A stretch of 64,000 nucleotides of DNA, from NCBI GenBank assembly GCA_025370845.1, contig JAMXFF010000013.1, forward strand, positions 1-64,000, given 5' to 3'. The notes under the pieces are model-generated. The model did not search any database and was not told the DNA's origin. It saw nothing but the letters and a program-made list of their open reading frames with translations. The stretch is from Laspinema palackyanum D2a (GTDB taxonomy: Bacteria > Cyanobacteriota > Cyanobacteriia > Cyanobacteriales > Laspinemataceae). This document shows positions 17,535 to 27,300 of this stretch, piece after piece; positions within the stretch are counted from its first letter, which is position 1, and every line of letters begins with the position of its first letter. Made by a program: the position numbers and the translations under genes.

Positions 17535-19619
17535 TCAGGCATTGTATGAGATTAAGGACTCATAAACCCGGTTAACCGTCCGGCATTCTGAGATAAAGTC
17601 TGCCTCTAGTTTTTGCAGACGCTTTAACTCACTGTCTCGATTAATTTCTCGGGATTGCTTTTGTTGGAGCAAATTATCTAATTCCATCCGACGGGATTTG
17701 ATGTCATCATTCAGCCGGTTCATCACTTCACGCTCATAAGTATCAAAACACTCAGTAATCGCTTTATGAATGACTTTACCCTGTTCTTCCGCGATTTGAG
17801 GCAGATATTTAATCAGCTCTTTTTTCGTTGCCTTAATCAATTCTTTGCGACCTTGTTCTGCTTGCAATGCACCCACTCCTAATCCCACGAGCAGGATGCC
17901 TAGGGGCCCCGTCAACAGAACCGGAATGGAAAAAATGGCTAAAAAGCTATAGATACCAATCACCGATAGAGAGTTAACGAGAATGTTTTTCCAGTCGAAT
18001 CCCGCACTTGCTAAAAAGACGCCTGCGATGTTACCCGTTGCCAGGGAAACTAATCCCATTGCCCAACTCGCCCAGGTAGGAGAATTGTCTTCTGAATTAA
18101 AATCACTGCGGGTATAAATTTGTTGCCCGATTAATTTGTCAGTCATCGCCTGGGTGATGCGACTATAGGCTGAACCATACTCGGATGCTCGCTTGGCAAG
18201 TTGGGTAAAAGCCTCCTGCATTTCTTGGTTTGCAGTTTTTTCCCATGCGGTTATTTTATCATTAAGGTATTGTTCAAATGCCTGTTTGAAGGCGGCATTA
18301 AACGCTTCTCGTTTTCCTTGGTTTAAGGAGTCAAAAAAGCCTAAATCCGGTTGATACCGGGAAAAATCGGTGTCAAAGGTACTGCCCAGATTGAGAATGT
18401 AGGCGCGCAAGGACTCGGAAATCCCCCGCGCTTTCTGATCCCGGACGCTTCTAATTTCATCGGAGAAGCGATCGCGGATGTCATTGAGTTTCTCGAATTC
18501 CGGTTCTACGGAAGAAATCCGCGCTTTCAATTCGTTGACATCGCGATCAAGTAAAGGAATCCGACGGGCGATCGCCTCCCGAACGCGATCGGTACTCTGC
18601 CGCGCTAAAGTTCGCGCTTGCCGCATTTGAGCTACCGCTCTTTCTTCCGTCAAAAACTGATTAATCGCCCCCATAAACTCCGGAAATCCCGTCCCTTCTA
18701 AGGATTGCTCCGGGTCTTTCACTCGTCGCCGCAATGCCTGGAGTGAAGAAATTTCAAACACTCGTTCAGGATACAGATCATAGCCATCCACCTGGCAATA
18801 GTCGGCCAAATTGCTATGAAATACCTGCCGCAGTTTTTCCTCCGCTTCTTGGAGTTCCTCTCTATCCTCCGGGTCGATCAGTCCTTTTTTAATTTCATCC
18901 CAAGCATTAATCAGGAAGAAAACCGTTAATCCGCGCCCTTTGATATAATTATCCAAATAGCGGCGCTCCTCCAAAGTCACCGGCTGACCCGCACGGAGGA
19001 CAAACAAAATTCCATGACAGTTGTTGATATAATTCAGGGACATTTCATTCCGAGCTTCCGTATCATTCAGCCCCGGACTGTCTACAATTTCAATGCCCTT
19101 TTCCAGTAATGCTAAGGGATATTCAACCACGGCATAGTTCACATCAGGAAAGGCTAACTTTTTTTCCTGCTCTAGGGTCTTGGCTTCTTCTGGGTCAATG
19201 GTATAACGCTGCTTGAAGGTAGGAAAATCTAACCGTTCCGGGGGTTTGCCCTCTTTGAAGTAAACCGTCACCGTTTTCTGTTTTCCGTAGCGTAACACCG
19301 TGAGCAAGGCTGTACAGGGATTCACATCTGCCGGTAATAGGTTCTCTCCAATTAAGGCATTCAAGAAAGTGCTTTTCCCCCGCTTCATGTCCCCCAAAAC
19401 CAGCAGTCTAAACACCCCCTGCCGTAAATTCTTTGTGCCGAGGGTCAGATCCGCGATGTTGCTTTTTAATCCCAGTTTTCCCGAGGTTTCCTCCCCCTGG
19501 GATTCGTCAGTTTCTAACAAGTCAACCATCCGATCCAGACAGGCAGCTACCTCAAATCGGACTTGAGCCACACGCTCCAAATTGTTAAGAAAACTTGCGG
19601 CTTCCATTTTATAAACCAT
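17535..19619 (-). CDS. Bacterial dynamin-like GTPase (membrane-associated), copy 1
   Basis: A 694-aa paralogue of the gene at 15341, with the same architecture: P-loop GDMKRGKS (76-83), G2 NPCTALLT, G3 DSPGLND, G4 NAWD, helical stalk, hydrophobic paddle-like region (starting MGLVSLATGN, about 522-587) and charged C-terminal coiled coil. The start ATG has GAGG eight bases before it. It lies 11 bp downstream of the small coiled-coil membrane protein gene, so the two are almost certainly co-transcribed. Tandem duplication followed by divergence is likely and would fit a hetero-oligomeric GTPase. Confidence 0.92.
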   Translation of the reverse strand: MVYKMEAASFLNNLERVAQVRFEVAACLDRMVDLLETDESQGEETSGKLGLKSNIADLTLGTKNLRQGVFRLLVLGDMKRGKSTFLNALIGENLLPADVNPCTALLTVLRYGKQKTVTVYFKEGKPPERLDFPTFKQRYTIDPEEAKTLEQEKKLAFPDVNYAVVEYPLALLEKGIEIVDSPGLNDTEARNEMSLNYINNCHGILFVLRAGQPVTLEERRYLDNYIKGRGLTVFFLINAWDEIKKGLIDPEDREELQEAEEKLRQVFHSNLADYCQVDGYDLYPERVFEISSLQALRRRVKDPEQSLEGTGFPEFMGAINQFLTEERAVAQMRQARTLARQSTDRVREAIARRIPLLDRDVNELKARISSVEPEFEKLNDIRDRFSDEIRSVRDQKARGISESLRAYILNLGSTFDTDFSRYQPDLGFFDSLNQGKREAFNAAFKQAFEQYLNDKITAWEKTANQEMQEAFTQLAKRASEYGSAYSRITQAMTDKLIGQQIYTRSDFNSEDNSPTWASWAMGLVSLATGNIAGVFLASAGFDWKNILVNSLSVIGIYSFLAIFSIPVLLTGPLGILLVGLGVGALQAEQGRKELIKATKKELIKYLPQIAEEQGKVIHKAITECFDTYEREVMNRLNDDIKSRRMELDNLLQQKQSREINRDSELKRLQKLEADFISECRTVNRVYESLISYNA

Positions 19620-19630
19620 TGGTGTTGCCT

Positions 19631-19981
19631 CTATTTATTGGGTTTATCTGAACTAAAAAAAAGTTTGTAGCCGACCCAAGCGATCGCCCCAACAATTACC
19701 GCACTCGCCAGCATCGTTCCCACCCGAACAGCAGCGAAAACGACAACCACAACCAGGGCATACTTTCCTACCCGCTTGAGTTGTCTTCCCCAGCGTTGCA
19801 GCTTGGATTCAACAGGTTCCTCTTTAATGGTTTGATACAGCGGAGCTTCTGCTTTGTATAGGTCCATCTCCATTTCCCGCAGTCGTAGCGATCGCTCTCG
19901 CTCCGCAATTTCTCGTTCTCGCTCTGCGAGTTCCTTTTGCGGATTTTGTTTTTCTGAGTCTGGGTTGCGTTTGTCATTCAT
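19631..19981 (-). CDS. Small coiled-coil protein with two C-terminal membrane helices
   Basis: The 116-aa protein has a very charged N-half (ELAEREREIAERERSLRLRE, a likely coiled coil, about residues 17-45) and two closely spaced hydrophobic segments, YALVVVVVFAAVRVG and ASAVIVGAIAWVGYKLFF (about 74-108), ending in a short polar tail. No known family is recognised. It is the first gene of the dynamin-like operon, 11 bp before the first GTPase. It is a plausible membrane anchor or adaptor for the GTPases; this is inferred from position and structure only. The start has a GAAGAGAG ribosome binding site. Confidence 0.8.
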   Translation of the reverse strand: MNDKRNPDSEKQNPQKELAEREREIAERERSLRLREMEMDLYKAEAPLYQTIKEEPVESKLQRWGRQLKRVGKYALVVVVVFAAVRVGTMLASAVIVGAIAWVGYKLFFSSDKPNK

Positions 19982-20767
19982 CTCTCTTCACCCTTTCTAT
20001 ACAATAAGTTCTCACCCTTGGTTGAAAAAGTTTACTCCCAATTAGGCCACTTTTTCCGCTTCTATTGTACGCCTGACTCCTCACTTCTGGCAAGTTAATT
20101 CCAATCATAAAGGGGATATAGCCTGAAAACATTTAACTCACTTACCTCCTTCAATTTCGATTAAACATTTTACCCCATTTTTAGGATCTTATCTTACAAT
20201 AAAACCATTGTAAAATAATTTGAAAAATTAACCAATTGGCCCTTTTTATGATTTCCCTAACCAGAGAGTAGGCGTTATTTGATATTTTCTGGTCTAAGTT
20301 TGCGAAGTTTTATTGACAACACCTCTTTTGATTTGAGCTTTAGTTAAAATTTAACATCATCCGGATCGGGGTCTGTGATTTCAATCACAAAACCGGGCTT
20401 TCCTCCGCATTTGGTCAGTGTATTGTCACCGGGGTCAACCCCTGTACGATTTAGGGAATCGGACCGGACCGATTCTGCGAAAGATAATCCCTGCTATTGA
20501 TTCACCCCAGCTGAGAAAATGCCCGCCTTGCGATCGCCCAATAACAGGATTGTCTAATTGAAAAGAGGCCATCTCATCCCAGCGATCGCCTAGAACGGCA
20601 GTACCTGATTCCATGCCAGGACAAAAAACCAGGTTTCTGCCCCAGAATTGCTGCTAATTGCTACAGATTTGGTGAAGAAACCCGGTTTCTAAGCAATACT
20701 GGGGTGGGAGGACAAGGGAGTGCCTTGTCCCTATAGTCACGATGGAAGGGAGGGAGCGCGAAGCATC
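19982..20767. other. Intergenic region with repeat and possible coding remnant
   Basis: About 790 bp. It contains the promoter side of the dynamin-like operon, a palindrome AGAAACCCGGTTTCT at 20676-20690 (also at 53.8 kb), and between about 20347 and 20500 on the minus strand an open frame of about 50 codons with acidic composition (ITDPDPDDVKF at its end) but no start codon. No complete gene is supported. Confidence 0.5.
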
Positions 20768-22018
20768 CTATTTCATCGGGATTTCAATAATAAATTCGGC
20801 TCCCTGTCCTGGCGCACTCACACAACGTAATTGTCCCCCATGATTATCGGCGATAATTTGATGACTGATATATAATCCTAAGCCGGTGCCGGTACCAACG
20901 GGTTTGGTGGTATATAAGTATTCAAAAACTCGGGCCATTACTTCCTCACTCATCCCCGGACCGTTATCAGCAATCGAAATCGCCACCTGCTCGCCCTCAA
21001 TCGGGTAAGTGCGAATGCTGATAATATTGGGCTGGTTCTTCATCATTTCGGCCCAATCCCGTCCGACGCTGGCCTCATCTAGGGCATCAATAGCATTGGC
21101 AATTAAATTCATAAACACCTGATTCAGTTGTCCCGGATAGCAAATCACCGGCGACAATTCTGCATAGTCTTTTTTTACTTCAATAGAGGGTCTGACTTCA
21201 CTGGATTTTAATCGATGTTTTAAAATTAACAGAGTGCTATCGATGCCATCATGAATATTAAAGGGAATTTTCGTGGTCGTATCGGACCGGGAAAAGGTGC
21301 GTAATGAATTACTCAAATAACAGATGCGCTCACTGCCTTCTTTCATAGAGGCAATCACTTCGGGAACATCATTCACAATATATTCTAAGTCGATTTCGTG
21401 AATTTTCTCAGCAATATCTTCTCCGGGTTCGGGAAACTTGCCCTGATAAGACTGGATCAGTTCGATGAGTCCGTTCATGTAATCTTCGGCAATTTCAATA
21501 TTGCTCGCAATAAAACCCACGGGGTTATTAATTTCATGGGCTACCCCTGCCACTAATTGACCCAAGGCGGTCATTTTTTCATTTTGGATCATTTGAGTTT
21601 GAGCATCCAATAGTTTTTTCCGGTCTTCCCTGAGTTTTTGGACTTCACTTAAGGCTCGGTTGATGGTAATTTCTAAGTCTTCAAAATCAATGGGTTTAGT
21701 CAGGAAGTCAAAAGCCCCCCGATTCATGGCGGTTCTAATATTTTTCATATCGCTGTAGGCGGACACGACCACAGTTTCAATGCTAGAATCGAGTTCGCGG
21801 ATTTTTTCCAGTAAGGTTAGGCCATTCATTTGGGGCATATTAATATCGGTGATGGTCACCCGAATTTCGCCATCTGATTGTAAGGCTTCCAGGGCTTCTA
21901 CCCCATTTCCGGCAAAGATAAATTCATATTGTTCTGACCGAATCTGCTTGCGAAATTGCCTTCTAATTAATTTTTCAAAGGAAGGTTCATCATCTACAAA
22001 TAAAATTTTGAGTGGCAT
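20768..22018 (-). CDS. Hybrid receiver-histidine kinase
   Basis: The 416-aa protein has an N-terminal receiver domain (ILFVDDEP; phosphoacceptor Asp58 in TDINMPQ; Lys in FLTKPID), a short coiled coil, and a C-terminal histidine kinase: HisKA H-box GVAHEINNP (His161), N-box FMNLIANAIDAL, G1 DNGPGMSEE and G2 GTGTGLGLY. There is no membrane segment, so it is cytosolic. With the receiver ahead of the kinase it likely relays a signal from another kinase; the CHASE2 kinase gene ends 43 bp upstream on the same strand and is the obvious partner. No DNA-binding output is encoded here. Confidence 0.92.
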   Translation of the reverse strand: MPLKILFVDDEPSFEKLIRRQFRKQIRSEQYEFIFAGNGVEALEALQSDGEIRVTITDINMPQMNGLTLLEKIRELDSSIETVVVSAYSDMKNIRTAMNRGAFDFLTKPIDFEDLEITINRALSEVQKLREDRKKLLDAQTQMIQNEKMTALGQLVAGVAHEINNPVGFIASNIEIAEDYMNGLIELIQSYQGKFPEPGEDIAEKIHEIDLEYIVNDVPEVIASMKEGSERICYLSNSLRTFSRSDTTTKIPFNIHDGIDSTLLILKHRLKSSEVRPSIEVKKDYAELSPVICYPGQLNQVFMNLIANAIDALDEASVGRDWAEMMKNQPNIISIRTYPIEGEQVAISIADNGPGMSEEVMARVFEYLYTTKPVGTGTGLGLYISHQIIADNHGGQLRCVSAPGQGAEFIIEIPMK

Positions 22019-22060
22019 AGCTTACTCCGATTATAGGGGTTATAGGGGGAATTGAAGGGG

Positions 22061-24247
22061 TTAGTTAGAGGGGTTGGTTTGGGGTAAGATGATCATAAAT
22101 TCAGTATGTTCTCCGAGGTGGCTATTGACCTCTAGCTGTCCGCCATGCTGTCCCACGATGGTTTCATAAGTTAGAGATAAACCCAAACCGGTGCCTTCTC
22201 CCGTAGGTTTGGTGGTAAAAAAGGGATTAAAAATTTGATCCAGGATGTCCTCGGGAATCCCAGGACCATTATCTCGGATCCGGATTTCTACCCAGGGATC
22301 CCTGGCCGATTCGGTGGGGCGATCGCTGCTTGTACGGGTTTTTACTGTGAGGGTAGGACGATATCCATCGGGATCAGCTTGGTATTTCTCATACAGGGCG
22401 TAACAGGCGTTATTGACGAGATTCAGAAAGGCACGGCTCATATCCTGGGGTACAATATAGATCTCACTGATTGCTTCATCATAATCGGTTTCGATCGCAA
22501 TCGAAAAATTGGTGTCTTTATTCTGGTAACTGTGGTAGGCTAACTCAATGGCCTCACTTAAGATCGCATGAAGATTGACCCGCGATCGCTGACCTCGTTC
22601 GGCCTGAGAGAGCAGCAGCATTCCCTCAACAATTTTTTCTATTCTTTCTCCATGCTGTTTGATATCCACCACGCTATCTTTTAAGTCGGTCAAGGTCTCA
22701 TTCAGGTATTCTACATCTAAGTCTTCTAAATTCTCCCGAGGATTATCCAGTTCTTCTATCAGTTCTTCGGTTAAATCCACGGAAATCGAAGCAAAGTTAT
22801 TGACGAAATTGAGGGGATTTCTAATTTCATGAGCAATGCCTGCGGCCAGGGATCCCAAAGAAGCCAGTTTTTCCTGGGCAATCATTTGTTTTTGAGCCGC
22901 TTTTAACTGTTTGAGGGTGAGTTTAAGCTGTTGATTTTTATCTCGTAACTCCACTGTTCGCTGTTCGACTTTCACCTCTAAGGTGCGGGAATACTCTTCA
23001 ATTTGTTTATAGGACAACTGGAGGTTTTCCAAAAGCGTATAACCAATTGTGGCGATCGCTGACCCGATTAACGCTAACAACGGCGGAACCAGGGGAATCC
23101 ACCAACAGAGCCTAAACGCACTATAAACCGTCACGATTAACACCAAACTGGCCAAGGAAATCATCACCCCAGTCCGGGGAAAAGAGATATAGGGTAACCC
23201 TTTAATATCTCGCCACTGACAGGTAAATCCAGCCCCAACGACCCCCCACAGAAAAATCCACAGCCATTCTACCCCCTCGGAGGCGGTATGAAGCGCCAAT
23301 TCACCCTCTAGGGCCGCTGTAATCAGATGACTGGTCAGATTGGCATGAATTTCTATCCCCGCCATCGATTCGGGAATGCCCGATAAAGTATTACTATAAG
23401 GCGTTAAGGAAAAATCTTTCAGACTAATGGCCGTCGAACCAATTAACACGAGGCGATCGCGCATTAAATCCGGGGGAATTCGATTTTCTAACACATCCAT
23501 CAAAGAGATACTTTCAAAACTCCCCTGGGGTCCGCGATAATTTAACAAAATTTGATAGCCTTCATCGGATGCACGGACGTAACCCCCATCATAAGCACTA
23601 AAGGGGGAAAATACTGCTTTTCCTAATTCAATGCGAACCTCGTCCTTCATCTGGGGAGCAATCCCTTCTCCCTCCAGATAAATCATCGCCAACTTAAATG
23701 CCAAGCTAAAGACGAGTGTTCCCTCTTCATCGTTCAAATATAAAAACCCACGACGAATTTTATTATCCATATCCCAGGGAAAATCATTCGCCCCCACCTG
23801 ATCAAGGCCATTAAGAATGGGGGAGGGTGCAATTTCTGCTTGTTGTTGATTCCCCACCACTTTGCGAATTCCAATTAAATTCGGTGTCGTCTCAAACACC
23901 CTTTTTAATTCTTCATTGCCCGTTCCTACCGGCAAATCTCGATAGATATCTAAGCCGATCGCTTTCGGTTCCTGGGCCTTAATTTTCTCTAGTAATTCCG
24001 CTAAAACCTGATCCGGGATCGGCCAGGTTCCCAAAGTAGTCAAATCATTTTCATTAATTCCAATAATCAAAATCCGGGGGTCTGGGGGCTGCAGAGGCCG
24101 AAGTTGAAATAATAAATCCAGGGTTGATAATTCCAGTGCCTGTAATAACCCACTCATTCGCAGCAAAATCGTCAATCCCGCTACCGTCGGTGCGAGGATT
24201 GACACTCTGCGCCATTCCCAAATTTTTAGCTTAACCTTGGCCCACAT
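22061..24247 (-). CDS. CHASE2-domain sensor histidine kinase
   Basis: The 728-aa membrane sensor has an N-terminal membrane helix, an extracytoplasmic CHASE2 domain (typical pieces PPDPRILIIGINENDL and LIGSTAISLKD) up to about residue 310, three closely spaced helices (about 325-405), a coiled coil, and a histidine kinase: H-box GIAHEIRNPLNF, N-box LNLVNNACYAL, G1 DNGPGIPED and FFTTKPTGEGTGLGLS. CHASE2 is an extracellular sensor domain of unknown ligand, common in cyanobacteria. The gene lies between the CHAT exoprotein gene upstream and the receiver-kinase gene downstream, all minus strand. Confidence 0.93.
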   Translation of the reverse strand: MWAKVKLKIWEWRRVSILAPTVAGLTILLRMSGLLQALELSTLDLLFQLRPLQPPDPRILIIGINENDLTTLGTWPIPDQVLAELLEKIKAQEPKAIGLDIYRDLPVGTGNEELKRVFETTPNLIGIRKVVGNQQQAEIAPSPILNGLDQVGANDFPWDMDNKIRRGFLYLNDEEGTLVFSLAFKLAMIYLEGEGIAPQMKDEVRIELGKAVFSPFSAYDGGYVRASDEGYQILLNYRGPQGSFESISLMDVLENRIPPDLMRDRLVLIGSTAISLKDFSLTPYSNTLSGIPESMAGIEIHANLTSHLITAALEGELALHTASEGVEWLWIFLWGVVGAGFTCQWRDIKGLPYISFPRTGVMISLASLVLIVTVYSAFRLCWWIPLVPPLLALIGSAIATIGYTLLENLQLSYKQIEEYSRTLEVKVEQRTVELRDKNQQLKLTLKQLKAAQKQMIAQEKLASLGSLAAGIAHEIRNPLNFVNNFASISVDLTEELIEELDNPRENLEDLDVEYLNETLTDLKDSVVDIKQHGERIEKIVEGMLLLSQAERGQRSRVNLHAILSEAIELAYHSYQNKDTNFSIAIETDYDEAISEIYIVPQDMSRAFLNLVNNACYALYEKYQADPDGYRPTLTVKTRTSSDRPTESARDPWVEIRIRDNGPGIPEDILDQIFNPFFTTKPTGEGTGLGLSLTYETIVGQHGGQLEVNSHLGEHTEFMIILPQTNPSN

Positions 24248-24248
24248 A

Positions 24249-24285
24249 GAATTAAGAATTAAGAATTAAGAATTAAGAATTAAGA
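24249..24285. repeat. Heptanucleotide tandem repeat (GAATTAA)
   Basis: Five copies of GAATTAA in a row just before the CHASE2 kinase start codon (minus strand), with a related inverted stretch CCTAATTCTTAATTA near 24308. A variable-length tract this close to a start could influence expression. Confidence 0.8.
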
Positions 24286-24325
24286 CCGCCGAGAAGTTTA
24301 ATCCTCAATTCCTAATTCTTAATTA

Positions 24326-27300
24326 CTACCAGGGACTGCCAATCATGGTAAAGCCAGCCCAATAATAGGGGTGTCTTAACTCGCGATTCCCGAGGCGCGA
24401 AAGCTCCGGTGGGAGTTCTACGTTTCCGAAGGACCCGACCAAGGCCCCATTTTCCAGATGCACGGTCCCGCCAATCATGGCGATTTGTGCTCTCCTCAAT
24501 GCCTCTGCCTTAATCGGGGCCGATCGCAAGTTTTGGTAAAACTCGCTCATCAGTCCCAAGGTCCCCGCATCATTGGCGTACCAAAGACTCGCGACGGCTG
24601 ATTTAACCCCGGCTTGCACGGCTAATCCAGCAAAGCCAAATTCGGCCTCTAAATCTCCGATCGCCGTGCGACAGGCGGACAGCACTAACAATTCTACGGG
24701 CGGATCGTTCCATTGTAACTGCTGCATCCGATCTAGGCGTAATTTTTCCCCCCATAACTGGAGGTAGGAGTTATCTCTTGCTCCTGAGTTAAATTGACCG
24801 TGGGTCGCTAGGTGAATGATCCCGAAGGGTTCTTGTCGGCGCAGCTCTTGCAATTTATCCAGGGTGACAGCTTCGTTTAAGAAGGCTGCACCGGGCCATA
24901 ATTGATTAACAATGGTGTCAATTTCCACCGGCACTGCCGGTAACGGATATTGGTCAGAAAATTCTGACAATCCCATTGCTAAGACTTCGGTACTTTTCCA
25001 GTTGCTATAACGAGCATCGGTTAAATACAGACTGGGAATTAAGGTGATGCTGTATTTTTCAACTAAAAACTGCTCCCCATCATGTAATGCGGCAATGGGC
25101 AGCATCCGCAATCCCGCATCCATACTAAAAATAGTCGTCTCAATTCCCAACCGTTTGAGGTCCGGTTCTAAGGGGGCAATGATCCATTGATAGAGTTGCT
25201 GGGCCGGGGCTAAATAACTGGTGGTGCGCCGCCTGGATACATTACCAATTTCTCCCTGCAAACGCTGCACTTCCTGCAACAAAACGGCTTGGTTGGCTTC
25301 AGGAACACTTTTGTAAATCGGTTTGCCGACGGGAGGGATTAAGACTAAATCTAATTGCTCATTTCGAGAAAAAACATAAATCAGACCGGCATTTTTACCC
25401 GTCAGGGTTTCCATATCCCGAAGTTTGTTCTGGATGGTCTCAAAGGATAAATAAGGCAGATTAATAGTCTGCCCTAAATATTCCTCAAAGTCCTCACTAA
25501 ACACGCGATCGCCCATTTCAATCGCCTGTTCTATTTGACCCGAATCTAGCAGGCTATCGAGGTCACTGCGATTGTTCAACTGGAGAATGGGCGGTTCACT
25601 CAAAACATCGGAAACAGCCTGTTCATTTCTTTGTTCGAGTCCCGGGGACCCCATAAACCGATCGCCCAGGGAGGGGGTCCAAGGATAGCCCGTTTCGGTC
25701 AAGGAGGGAACATTCATGAGCGCGGGCTCTGCCGGAACTGGAGTGGCGATCTCCGGTACAGGTAAGCCCGACCCACCCTGAATCCCCGGTCCTACCACCA
25801 TAGGAATCTGCGCGGGTTCCACCACGGGGGCCGGTTCTGACACCGGAATGGGGGCCGGTTCTGCTACAGGAATTGGGGCTGGTTCTGCTACAGGACTGGG
25901 GGCCGGTTCTGCTACAGGACTGGGGGCCGGTTCTGCTACAGGAATTGGGGCTGGTTCTGCTACAGGAATTGGGGCTGGTTCTGCTACAGGACTGGGGGCC
26001 GGTTCTGCTACAGGAATTGGGGCTGGTTCTGCTACCGGACTGGGCTCAGTGATGTCAGGTTCGGGAGAGGGCGGCTCACTTGCCTCACCCGTCTCGGGTT
26101 CTGGTGTACTCTGTGCCGAAGGCGGTAGTGGCAGGGGGTCAATTTTCGGGGCGGGTTTGATCACTGGAGTAAACAAGTTTTCCCCCTCTTCCGGGGATGG
26201 AGTGGGTTCAGGTTCTTCCGTCTCCGGCAGGGTCACATCTTCGATGTTAAAAGCACCGCTCGTCGTTCCCGTGGCGTTGGGGAGCTCAACGGTAACTTCC
26301 CCGGTATAATTGGAATAATCCAGGCGATCGCTCCCGGCTGCTCCATCAATGCGGCCAAACTGCGCCCCATCGAGAAACGCGAAGGTATCACTGGCACTGC
26401 CTCCGGTCAAGTTTTCAATATTTTCAAACCTCATGCCGTTGGGATAGCCGCTAAGAGTGCCTCGGCCAGGGCCGGTGAGAGTCCAGGTGGTATCTTGGTT
26501 CGGACCCGTGAGCGTCTGTCCACCGGCGATCGTCACCGGCGCATTAAAGTCAAATCCATTATATAAGGTTACATTTCCCGTACTATCGGATCTACCAATG
26601 ATAATCGAGCCAAAGCCATTTGTGAGGGCATTCAGCAGATTATCCCCTAATATCAAGGTGTCATTGGGTAAATTATTGTCCGTCGGTGCGATCGCCACAT
26701 TTCTACCTGCCGAACCCGGTTCTATGACCAATCGCCCGCGCCCGGTTGCGGAACTGTTGCCGGTTGCCTCAATTGCATCGGCTCTCACATTCAGATTATT
26801 GGTGTTGATGTTGCCTCGCAAGCGCAAGGTTCCCGTGCTGGCATCCAGGTTGATGGTTCCAGGGGTCGCATTAGAGTTCGTGGACAGGTCCTGGGTTGTG
26901 ATATCTCCACCCTCGGTATTCAGTTCGATTATCCCCCCATCTCCGGATCCGGAAGAGGCATCGATGGTCGCATTTCCCGTTTGGATAATGATGTTGCCAT
27001 CCCCGCCTGTGTTCAGACTAATCTCTCCCCCGGTTCCCTCCCCCTCGGAGTTAGCCAGGATCGTGCGGGTGGTAATATTCCCGGTTTCAGTGGTTAGGGT
27101 AATGTTTCCCCCATCCCCAGATACGGAAGAGGCATCTAAAATCCCGTTTCCTGTACCGATATCGATCGCCCCGGTCCCTCCCGCACTCAGGATAATATCC
27201 CCAGCCGTTCCTCCCCCATCAGATTTGGAGATCATCTCTCCCGTGGTAATATCCCCGGTTTGAGTCGTTAGGGTGATGGTTCCCCCATCTCCAGATGCCG

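Noticed and set aside
25848-26309. 153-codon plus-strand ORF with repeated GAGSATGIG units
   Set aside because: It is the antisense shadow of the AEPAPIPV-encoding repeat in the CHAT exoprotein gene; the in-phase repeat keeps the other strand open.
26457-27263. 268-codon plus-strand ORF
   Set aside because: Antisense to the beta-helix repeats of the CHAT gene; low-complexity Pro/Ser/Val-rich product with no family features.
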